Of a stretch of 12,939 nt of DNA, positions 6,611-12,939 are shown in pieces. Both the position numbers and the translations under genes were made by a program. Under the pieces are notes generated by a model. That model ran no database searches. It saw only the letters and a program-made list of their open reading frames with translations, and was not told the origin of the DNA. Origin of the DNA: Anaerolineae bacterium (GTDB lineage: Bacteria; Chloroflexota; Anaerolineae; JAFGEY01); the NCBI GenBank assembly GCA_016931365.1, contig JAFGEY010000079.1:1-12939 (forward strand), given 5' to 3'. Within the stretch, counting starts at the first letter, position 1. Each line of letters starts with the position of its first letter.

Positions 6611-8572
6611 ATGCTGGAACTGAAAAAAGGTATTGATATTCTGGCCGTTATCGGCGGGATCAAGACCCCGAACGAAGCGCAAGCCTTATTCAAGGCTCGC
6701 TGCAACGCCGAGACCCTGGCCCGTCTGCACAAAATCACCAACACAGACGCGCTGCTCAAGATTGCCAACGCGATTTCGATGATGAATCCCGACGCGGTCT
6801 TTGTCAACACCGGATCCGAGGCCGACCTGAAATGGGTGCGCGAATGGAGCCTGACCAAAGGCGAAGAGAAGTCTCTGCCGATGCCGGGCCACACCATCCA
6901 CTTTGACATCCCCGCCGAGCAAGGGCGCGTGGTAGACAAGACGCTCTACATCGCCAATCCCGGCGAAGAGGTCAGCGTGCTGGCCAAGAGCATCCTGCGC
7001 GACGAGGCGTTCGAGTACGTCAAAAAGTTTATGGCCGACATTGCCAAAGGCAAGACTCTGATGGTCGGCTTTTTCAACCGTGGCCCTGTCGGCGCGCAGG
7101 CCGCCCTGCCGGCCCTCGAGATCACCACCTCCACTTACGTCATGCACTCGGCCAACATCCTGTATCGCAATGTCTATACGCAGTTCGATCAGGAAGCAGC
7201 ACGCGCGGGCGAGTTTTTGACCAACGTCCACAGCGAAGGCACCAACCGCCCCGAAGACTTTCCCAATATGCGCGTCTTTATGGATCGGAGCTGGCTGACC
7301 ACGTTCTCGATGCTCTGCACCTATGCCGGCAACACCCTGCTGCTCAAAAAAGGCAACCACCGCTTTGCCGTCGACCTGTCCACCTACTATCGCAAAGAGA
7401 GCGAGTTGTCCGAGCACATGTTCATCACCGGCATGCCCGGCCCTGACGGGCGCAAAACCTACTTTGCCGGCGCGGCTCCTTCCGGCTGCGGCAAGACCAC
7501 CACGGCCATGGTCGGCTCGGATTTCATCGGTGACGACCTGGCCCAAATCTGGATCGCCGCCGACGGCACTATGCGCGCCGTCAACCCCGAAGTCGGCATC
7601 TTTGGCATCGTGCAAGATATGAACCGCGAAAGCGACCCCTACCTGATGAAGGCTCTGCGCGAACCCGGCGCCGAAGTGATCTGGACGAACGTGCTGATCA
7701 CCGAGGACGGCACGCCGCGTTGGGTTGGCGACGGCGATCCAGCGCCCACCAGAGGCGTCAACTATACCGGTGAGTGGTGGGAAGGCAAGCTCGACGAGGC
7801 CGGCAAGCCCATCCCTATGTCCAACCCGAACGCCCGCTGCACGCTGTCCAGTCTGAAAATCGCCAACTATAATCCGGTAGTGGCCCAGGACCCGGACGGC
7901 GTACCGGTCAGCGTCGTCACCTACAGCGGCCGCGACAGCGACACCATGCCCCCGGTGTGGGTGGCCAAAAACCCCGACCACGGCGTGGTCATCGGCGCAT
8001 CCATTTTCTCGGCGGCGACGGCCACCGAAGTGGGAGCCAAGGGCGTGCGCCCGCAGCCGTGGGCCAACGAGCCATTCATTCCCGGTCCCCTGGCCGATTA
8101 TATGGACGCGCAGTTTGTGTTCTTTAACTCGCCCAAGCTGACCCACAAGCCGATCATCGCCGGCCTCAACTATTTCCTCACCCACGGCGCGCGCGGCGGC
8201 GAAGGCAATAAACTACTCGGCGAAAAGCGCGACGTCAAGGTCTGGCTTGGCTGGCTTGAGCTGTATGTCCATGGTAATGCGCCGGCCATCGAAACGCCGA
8301 TCGGCTATATCCCCATATACGAGGATTTGCGCAAGCTGTTTGCCGAGATCGGCAAAGAGTATCCCAAAGCGCTCTATGACAAACAGTTCTCGTTCTACCT
8401 GGACAACATCCTCACCCGTATCGCCCGGCTAGAAGAGGTCTACCAGAAGGAAGAGGGCGTCTCGCCCAAGCTGTTCGAGGTCTATGAGGAACAGCGCAAG
8501 GGGCTGGAAGCGCTCAAGGCCAAGTATGGCTCGATCGTTTCGGCCGAACAGTTGGCTGAAGCAGCCAGGTAA
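6611..8572 (+). CDS. pckG: Phosphoenolpyruvate carboxykinase (GTP type)
   Basis: The enzyme interconverts oxaloacetate + GTP and phosphoenolpyruvate + GDP + CO2, at the entry to gluconeogenesis or in reverse as an anaplerotic step. The 653-residue length is slightly above the usual roughly 600-620. The kinase-1a loop is APSGCGKTTTAM (289-300), with the family's hyperreactive cysteine as C293 and K295; the classical form reads PSACGKTN. Further conserved elements are Y238-AGNTLLLKK, with K247 as likely Mn ligand, H269 (SEHMFITG) as second Mn ligand, and GDDLA (307-311) with D309. R106 (GRVVDKT) matches the substrate-binding arginine region. This is not the ATP-type PckA family. The start at 6611 has AGGAG 7 nt upstream; a longer frame from 6557 begins inside the hairpin and is unlikely. 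No convincing promoter is visible in the gap. Confidence 0.93.
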   Translation: MLELKKGIDILAVIGGIKTPNEAQALFKARCNAETLARLHKITNTDALLKIANAISMMNPDAVFVNTGSEADLKWVREWSLTKGEEKSLPMPGHTIHFDIPAEQGRVVDKTLYIANPGEEVSVLAKSILRDEAFEYVKKFMADIAKGKTLMVGFFNRGPVGAQAALPALEITTSTYVMHSANILYRNVYTQFDQEAARAGEFLTNVHSEGTNRPEDFPNMRVFMDRSWLTTFSMLCTYAGNTLLLKKGNHRFAVDLSTYYRKESELSEHMFITGMPGPDGRKTYFAGAAPSGCGKTTTAMVGSDFIGDDLAQIWIAADGTMRAVNPEVGIFGIVQDMNRESDPYLMKALREPGAEVIWTNVLITEDGTPRWVGDGDPAPTRGVNYTGEWWEGKLDEAGKPIPMSNPNARCTLSSLKIANYNPVVAQDPDGVPVSVVTYSGRDSDTMPPVWVAKNPDHGVVIGASIFSAATATEVGAKGVRPQPWANEPFIPGPLADYMDAQFVFFNSPKLTHKPIIAGLNYFLTHGARGGEGNKLLGEKRDVKVWLGWLELYVHGNAPAIETPIGYIPIYEDLRKLFAEIGKEYPKALYDKQFSFYLDNILTRIARLEEVYQKEEGVSPKLFEVYEEQRKGLEALKAKYGSIVSAEQLAEAAR

Positions 8573-8582
8573 TGCTCGCACA

Positions 8583-8615
8583 AAAGGGGCAGGCGCAAAC
8601 AACGCCTGCCCCTTT
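8583..8615 (+). terminator. GC-rich hairpin, probable terminator or attenuator after pckG
   Basis: A perfect 13-bp stem, AAAGGGGCAGGCG (8583-8595) with CGCCTGCCCCTTT (8603-8615), closes a 7-nt loop and starts 10 nt after the pckG stop. Only three T follow in the stem end, so termination on the plus strand may be partial. It ends 5 nt before the ribosome site of the next gene. Confidence 0.65.
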
Positions 8616-8631
8616 CCAATGGAGATGATCA

Positions 8632-9828
8632 ATGAACGCTTTCGTCCCCCATATCTGCGTCGGCATAGACGGCGGCGATATACGCGGCAATGACAACCAG
8701 GCCATCCAACTTGCCATCAACACACTGCCCGCCAGCGGCGGCATAGTAGAAATTTTGCCCGGCGTCTACACCTGTCTTGACGCCATCCATCTCAAGAGCA
8801 ACGTCCGCCTGATCGGCCGCGGCGACAAAACCATACTCCGCAAATGCGACGGCGCGCGCAGCTCGCTCAAGATCGACGCCGACTATGGTCAACTCAAGAT
8901 CACGCCGCAAAGCACGGAGGGATTCTGGCCGGGGATGGGTCTGCTTGTCGGCGATCACGACACCGGCGGCTGGTTGGAGACGGCGACGACGATCCTCGAC
9001 ATTCAAGGCGGAACGATGGTCATCGCCGATCACCTGGTCATGGATTACGCCGCCAGCCGTGAGGGATGGATTCGCAATGCCTGCTCGATGATCAGTGGGA
9101 TCGAGGTGGAAAATGTGCGGGTTGAAAACCTCACTGTCGACGGCAACAAGGCAACCAACGAGCCAATGAACGGCTGTCGCGGCGGCGCAATTTATTTCCA
9201 CAAGGCCAAACGCTGCGCGATTCAGGGTTGCATGGTGCACGATTACGCCGGCGACGGGATCAGCTACCAGATCACCCAGGACATCACCGTTGAGAATTGT
9301 ACGGTGACCGGCAGCACCAACTTTGGCCTCCACCCCGGCACCGGCTCGACTCGCTCGCTTGTTCGCCGCTGCACGTTCAGCGACAATGCCGTGGGCGGCT
9401 ATTTCCTGTGCTGGCGGGTGCAGGAAGGACGGTTTGAGGACTTGGTCTGCGAACGCAATGGCTCATTTGGCATCTCTATCGGCCACAAGGACACTGATAA
9501 CCTCTTTGAACGCTGCATCCTGCGCGATAATGGGCAATATGGCCTCTTTTTCCGGGACGAAGAGCTGTACAACGGTGCGCATCGCAACACTTGGCGCAAC
9601 TGCCTGATCGAGAACAATGAGAGTGACCAGGAGGGCTGCGCAATCCGCATACGCGGTCACACGCACGACAACCTCTTTGAGCGCTGCACGTTCCGCGGAC
9701 GACACGTCGGGCTGCATCTGGAATCACACGCACGCCGCTTCCGCACTGTCGATTGCGCGTGGGAAGGATTCGCGCAGCCCATCGTCGATGAATCCGGGCC
9801 AGAGGGCAATCACTGCATCGGAACCTAG
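8632..9828 (+). CDS. Right-handed parallel beta-helix repeat protein (pectate-lyase-like fold)
   Basis: The 398-residue protein opens with the motif typical of pectin-lyase-fold proteins: DNQAIQLAINTLPASGGIVE (21-40), then PGVYTC, HLKSNVRLIGRG and TIL. From about residue 155 it continues with beta-helix coils rich in N/D-C-x-V and GI/GL turns (VENLTVDGNKA, CTVTGSTNFGLHPG, CTFSDNAVGGYF, LFERCILRDNGQYGLFF, LFERCTFRGRHVGLHLE). Such proteins bind or cleave polysaccharides, but I see no decisive catalytic residues, so no substrate is claimed. There is no signal peptide or membrane segment, which is unusual for the fold and suggests a cytoplasmic or non-classically exported protein. GGAG (8621-8624) 7 nt upstream supports the start. 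No promoter of its own is visible; it may depend on read-through from pckG past the hairpin. Confidence 0.85.
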   Translation: MNAFVPHICVGIDGGDIRGNDNQAIQLAINTLPASGGIVEILPGVYTCLDAIHLKSNVRLIGRGDKTILRKCDGARSSLKIDADYGQLKITPQSTEGFWPGMGLLVGDHDTGGWLETATTILDIQGGTMVIADHLVMDYAASREGWIRNACSMISGIEVENVRVENLTVDGNKATNEPMNGCRGGAIYFHKAKRCAIQGCMVHDYAGDGISYQITQDITVENCTVTGSTNFGLHPGTGSTRSLVRRCTFSDNAVGGYFLCWRVQEGRFEDLVCERNGSFGISIGHKDTDNLFERCILRDNGQYGLFFRDEELYNGAHRNTWRNCLIENNESDQEGCAIRIRGHTHDNLFERCTFRGRHVGLHLESHARRFRTVDCAWEGFAQPIVDESGPEGNHCIGT

Positions 9829-9858
9829 CTGCTCAGCGCAAAAAAGCCCGTCAATACC

Positions 9859-9887
9859 TTGACAAATCGAACATTTGTTCGTATAAT
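9859..9887 (+). promoter_or_regulatory. Perfect-consensus sigma-70 promoter for the radical SAM gene
   Basis: TTGACA (9859-9864) and TATAAT (9882-9887) both match consensus fully, with an ideal 17-nt spacer. Such a strong promoter generally needs a repressor, and the spacer itself is an SOS-type palindrome. Transcription should begin near 9894. Confidence 0.88.
9868..9881. promoter_or_regulatory. LexA (SOS) box 1, Gram-positive type, in the promoter spacer
   Basis: CGAACATTTGTTCG has perfect CGAAC-N4-GTTCG arms, the Bacillus-type LexA box. It fills the spacer between -35 and -10, so LexA binding would block RNA polymerase. Confidence 0.75.
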
Positions 9888-9888
9888 A

Positions 9889-9902
9889 AGAACAGACGTT
9901 CG
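9889..9902. promoter_or_regulatory. Second LexA-like box at the transcription start
   Basis: AGAACAGACGTTCG matches CGAAC-N4-GTTCG except for its first base. It begins just after the -10 and covers the expected start site. Its centre is 21 bp, two helical turns, from box 1, so two dimers would bind the same DNA face. Confidence 0.6.
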
Positions 9903-9917
9903 ATGAGAGGTTTGACA

Positions 9918-11072
9918 ATGGCCGTATCGGTTTACATCCAGCCGGATACACAACAAAAGGTCGAGGTATTGGGGCGTGCCGCTCAGTACGATGTCTGTGG
10001 GGAAGCCTGCGGCACCGATGCTGCGCGCAAACGTGACGAGTTAGGGCGTTGGATTTACCCGGCGGTGATGCCCGACGGCAAAAAAGTGGCCCTGCTCAAG
10101 ATACTGCAAACCGACGTCTGCGAAAAAAACTGCGCCTACTGTGTCAATCGGCGGGGCAATGACCATCGCCGCACCTCCTTTGGCCCCGACGAGTTGGCCC
10201 GTCTCTTTGACCAGATGGTGCGAGCGCGCCTGGTGCAGGGTATCTTTTTAAGCTCCGGCATCTGCGGCGGCGCGGGCCACGCGATGGATCAAATGCTGGC
10301 CACGATCGAGATCATCCGCAGCGGCTACCAGTTTCGAGGCTACGTCCATCTCAAACTGCTCCCCGGTTTGACGCGCGATCAGGTCGAGCGCGCCGGGCAG
10401 ATCGCCACCCGTGTCTCGGTCAACCTCGAAGTGCCCAATCGCCAGCGCCTGGGCCAGATCGCCTCGGCCAAAAACGCCGACGACCTGCTCAACCCGATGC
10501 GCTGGGCCAGCGAATTTATGCGGCAAAATCCCGGCAGTTGGGCTCCCGGCGGACAGACCACCCAGTTTGTCGTTGGCGCGGCCGATGAATCGGATCAAGA
10601 GATTCTGACCACAGTCAGCCACCTGTACGACAGAGTGAACCTGCACCGCGCCTATTTCAGCGCCTTCCAGCCCGTGCGCGGCACACCGCTCGAAGACCAT
10701 CCACTAACCCCTGCCTGGCGCGAACATCGTCTCTATCAATGCGATCACCTGTTTCGCCTGTACGATTTCGACTTGGGCGAATTTGTCTTTGATCAGGACG
10801 GCCATCTACCGCGTGAAAAAGACCCCAAGACGATGTGGGCCGACATCCACCCCGAATACTTTCCGGTCGAGATCAACCGCGCCGATCGCAATGCCCTGCT
10901 GCGCGTGCCGGGATTAGGCCCGCGCTCGGTGACGCGCATCCTGCGCGAGCGAAAAAACGCCACACTGTGCACTCTGGGCGACCTGCAAAAGATCGGAGCG
11001 GTCGCCAAACACGCCGCTCCCTATATCCTCCTGGATGGCAAACGGCCCCCCTATCAGCTTGCCTTTGCGTAA
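9918..11072 (+). CDS. Putative DNA modification/repair radical SAM protein with C-terminal helix-hairpin-helix
   Basis: The 384-residue protein carries the radical SAM cluster motif CEKNCAYC (C68, C72, C75), which binds a 4Fe-4S cluster and S-adenosylmethionine. Further conserved parts are YDVCGEAC (25-31), GIFLSSGI (108-115) and, at about 319-345, a helix-hairpin-helix (NRADRNALLRVPGLGPRSV), a nucleic-acid-binding motif. This architecture matches the family annotated as putative DNA modification/repair radical SAM protein, often encoded beside a uracil-DNA glycosylase-like gene; no such partner lies in this window. The reaction is not established. The start at 9918 is chosen because GAGAGG (9905-9910) is 7 nt upstream; the ATG at 9903 would leave a leader of only about 9 nt. 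The two LexA-like boxes over the promoter predict induction by DNA damage, which fits a repair role. Confidence 0.85.
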   Translation: MAVSVYIQPDTQQKVEVLGRAAQYDVCGEACGTDAARKRDELGRWIYPAVMPDGKKVALLKILQTDVCEKNCAYCVNRRGNDHRRTSFGPDELARLFDQMVRARLVQGIFLSSGICGGAGHAMDQMLATIEIIRSGYQFRGYVHLKLLPGLTRDQVERAGQIATRVSVNLEVPNRQRLGQIASAKNADDLLNPMRWASEFMRQNPGSWAPGGQTTQFVVGAADESDQEILTTVSHLYDRVNLHRAYFSAFQPVRGTPLEDHPLTPAWREHRLYQCDHLFRLYDFDLGEFVFDQDGHLPREKDPKTMWADIHPEYFPVEINRADRNALLRVPGLGPRSVTRILRERKNATLCTLGDLQKIGAVAKHAAPYILLDGKRPPYQLAFA

Positions 11073-11096
11073 CTGTTCAGCCTGTGCTCAAATTTG

Positions 11097-11143
11097 GACA
11101 GGATAAAAGGCCATCCAATCCTGAAAATCTTGTAAATCCTGTC
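11097..11143. repeat. Short degenerate 9-nt tandem repeat within an inverted repeat
   Basis: GACAGGAT (11097-11104) and ATCCTGTC (11136-11143) are inverted copies. The right half consists of three 9-nt units: AATCCTGAA, AATCTTGTA and AATCCTGTC (11117-11143). It sits between the convergent radical SAM and FG-GAP genes. The 31-nt interior and the following A-run on the plus strand argue against a normal terminator for the radical SAM gene. It resembles a dispersed intergenic repeat (inference). The rest of the 133-nt gap shows nothing else. Confidence 0.45.
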
Positions 11144-11205
11144 AAAAAATGATCAGAAATCAGCTATACTTGAGCAATGATGCATAGAAGCCGCTTCACA
11201 GTCAC

Positions 11206-12939
11206 TTAGGGTCCATAGCCGCGCAGTACCAACGGCAAATAAACGCCATAGCCATTGGCGATAACGACTGCCTGTCGCTCCAATACGCTTCCCAAACCAT
11301 CGTTAATTTTCACTACGTTGCCGATCACCTGCGGCGTGGTAATCCCACTGTCCACCGTGACCAGGAAAACGATATTCACCGGCACGGCCGCGCTGACATT
11401 GCCCGTCCAGGTGATCACCCCACCGGCCTGGCCGTAACTGCCCCCGGAAACATTCCACCCTCCGGCAAAATGCACCTGCGACGGCAGCGTGTCGGTCAGG
11501 CGGATGCCGTACAGCGTCGGCCCAGGGTTGCGCAAGACGATCGTCGTCGTGACCACATCGCCTGCGCCGGGCAGCAGCGGGTGCATCGTTTTGGTCGAGC
11601 CGCACAATGTCCCGTGCAAAATTGCCCCGGTGCGCTGATAGTTTCCCCGCCCGGTGCCCCACAAAATGCGCGCGTTGGTGATACCGGGCAATTCATAGGC
11701 CACCAGTCCAGAATGGGCGGTGTTCAAGACGATCTCCAGGTTGGCGTCGGCGTCAATGTTGGCGAGCGTCGGCGCGGCCAGCGCGCCGTTCCAGTTGGCA
11801 CCGATCGCCGCCGGTAAATCGATTTCGCGCAAAGCAACGCCGGTATCGCTCAAGATGTGCAGCTTACCCGTCCTGTTGCTCCCCTTTTGTGTCCATGAAG
11901 CGACGATCACTTCCGCCTTGCCATCGTTATCCAGATCGGCGATGGCCGGCTCGGAAGCAAAGCGATAAAAGCCTTCCGCCGCGTTGTACACCGAATAAGG
12001 CCAAGGGCCATGCTCGGTTTTGTCCAACCAAAAGGCATGCACGCGGCCATCGTAGGATGAATAGACGATTTCCTTGTTGCCGTCGCCATCCAGGTCGGCC
12101 ACGGCCGGGTTGGGCAGGACACTCTCGATCACACTATAATTTTCACTCAACGGCGCGCCAGTGTCCACCGGCACAGTTTGCCAATCGTAACCGCCCTGAT
12201 TAAATCTGCTGCGATCGGCATTCAAGATGTACACGCCGTTATACCTGCTCGGCGGGTAGCCGGCGTGACAATCATAGACATTGCCCGTCACCACCACTTC
12301 CAGCATCCCATCGTTGTTGACGTCAACCACATCAGCCGCACCATCGGCAAAATTGGTCCGATAGCTCTCCGCGCGCACGCCGTCGCAATAACCCCAGCCG
12401 CGCAGTTCGGTGGCCAAGCTCTCCCAGATGCCGACCTTGCCCCACCCCTTGCCACCGTACATCGCGTTGGCCGGAATCTGGCTGCCATTGGGTTCATAAG
12501 CACAAATGTAATGTACGTCTGAGGGCACGACAATCTCGGCGAGTTGGTCGCCGTCCAGGTCGCCAACGGCGGCGTTGGCATTGTAAACCCCGGCGGCATA
12601 GCCGCTGTCATTGCTCAACTGCGGCCAGCCCGGAAAGGACGTTCCGTCATAGTGATAGATCCAGGTGTTGAGCTTGTTGCTCCACGCTCCGGTGACGACG
12701 ATTTCCATTTTGCCATCGCCATCCAGATCGTACACGGTCAGGCCACGCAGTTCAGAGGTGATTGGCCGCTGCGACCACACGGAGGCACCAGTGTGGTCAA
12801 AGACATACACATATCCGCCGCCGTGCGCCGTCACCACCTCAAGGTCGCCGTTGCCGTCTATGTCGGCCACAACAACGCCGGGCCACGCACGATCACCAGG
12901 CGGATCGACCTTCCACTGCACCGAGCCGTCCTCGCCGCT
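11206..12939 (-). CDS. FG-GAP/VCBS-repeat beta-propeller protein, partial (N-terminus beyond right edge)
   Basis: The frame is open to the right edge (577 codons visible, so the true start and any signal peptide are outside). Seven calcium-binding D-x-D-x-D-G-x-x-E-type motifs occur at about residues 26, 71, 127, 206, 283, 335 and 396 of the visible part (for example DIDGNGDLEVV, DLDGDGKMEIVV, DLDGDGNKEIVY). This fits a seven-bladed integrin-alpha-like propeller; the last one (NIDADANLE) is degenerate. A DUF11-like immunoglobulin-fold domain follows at about 455-555 (TTTIVLRNPGPTLYGIRLTD). The tail ends YGVYLPLVLRGYGP, a hydrophobic-arginine ending I associate with exported Chloroflexota proteins. 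It is probably a cell-surface or secreted adhesin-like protein. No catalytic domain is visible. The GTG at 12921 is an internal valine codon, not the start, since six more in-frame codons continue to the edge. Confidence 0.88.
   Translation of the reverse strand, partial: SGEDGSVQWKVDPPGDRAWPGVVVADIDGNGDLEVVTAHGGGYVYVFDHTGASVWSQRPITSELRGLTVYDLDGDGKMEIVVTGAWSNKLNTWIYHYDGTSFPGWPQLSNDSGYAAGVYNANAAVGDLDGDQLAEIVVPSDVHYICAYEPNGSQIPANAMYGGKGWGKVGIWESLATELRGWGYCDGVRAESYRTNFADGAADVVDVNNDGMLEVVVTGNVYDCHAGYPPSRYNGVYILNADRSRFNQGGYDWQTVPVDTGAPLSENYSVIESVLPNPAVADLDGDGNKEIVYSSYDGRVHAFWLDKTEHGPWPYSVYNAAEGFYRFASEPAIADLDNDGKAEVIVASWTQKGSNRTGKLHILSDTGVALREIDLPAAIGANWNGALAAPTLANIDADANLEIVLNTAHSGLVAYELPGITNARILWGTGRGNYQRTGAILHGTLCGSTKTMHPLLPGAGDVVTTTIVLRNPGPTLYGIRLTDTLPSQVHFAGGWNVSGGSYGQAGGVITWTGNVSAAVPVNIVFLVTVDSGITTPQVIGNVVKINDGLGSVLERQAVVIANGYGVYLPLVLRGYGP

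Noticed and set aside
6686..8185. Minus-strand open frame of 499 codons opposite pckG
   Set aside because: Low-complexity antisense translation rich in H, G, V and D; the plus strand encodes an unmistakable PEP carboxykinase.
11097..11149. Terminator for the radical SAM gene
   Set aside because: The 8-bp stem closes a 31-nt interior and is followed by A residues, not T, on the transcribed strand.

Overview
The window is about 12.9 kb of bacterial chromosome, gene-dense, moderately GC-rich and biased to G/C at third codon positions. I see no mobile element, RNA gene or CRISPR array. The gene set best fits the phylum Chloroflexota, perhaps an Anaerolineae-like lineage. The clues are a secreted FG-GAP protein ending in YLPLVLRGYGP (a tail I associate with exported Chloroflexota proteins), a winged-helix/Fe-S protein of a type seen in anaerobes, a GTP-type PEP carboxykinase, an Eis-like acetyltransferase and a Gram-positive-type SOS box. 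The taxonomy is inference only.

Left part (1-2500): a winged-helix/iron-sulfur protein, cut by the left edge, is divergent from a two-gene operon. That operon holds a uroporphyrinogen-decarboxylase-fold methyltransferase with a zinc H-x-C...C site, followed by msrA; the stop and start codons overlap (ATGA). Two good sigma-70 promoters lie back to back between them (positions 791-863).

Middle left (2501-4187), minus strand: an Eis-like GNAT acetyltransferase with its own promoter, and msrB upstream of it. With msrA convergent to the acetyltransferase, both methionine sulfoxide reductases flank that enzyme, so the locus has a protein-repair theme.

Middle (4370-6525), plus strand: a near-consensus promoter drives a ResB-like protein and a CcsA/ResC-like membrane protein, joined by TAATG. 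They look like a system II cytochrome c maturation pair, but the CcsA partner lacks the tryptophan-rich WWD motif and the expected heme-ligand histidines.

Centre right (6544-9828): a palindromic element precedes pckG (GTP-type PEP carboxykinase). A perfect 13-bp hairpin follows pckG and directly precedes a parallel beta-helix protein that has no signal peptide.

Right (9859-11072): a radical SAM protein with a C-terminal helix-hairpin-helix, of the putative DNA modification/repair kind, sits behind a perfect-consensus promoter. Two LexA-like boxes, 21 bp apart, overlap that promoter. This predicted SOS control of a poorly characterised radical SAM repair enzyme is the most interesting signal in the window. 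The end (11206-12939, minus strand) is a secreted-type FG-GAP beta-propeller protein whose N-terminus lies beyond the right edge.
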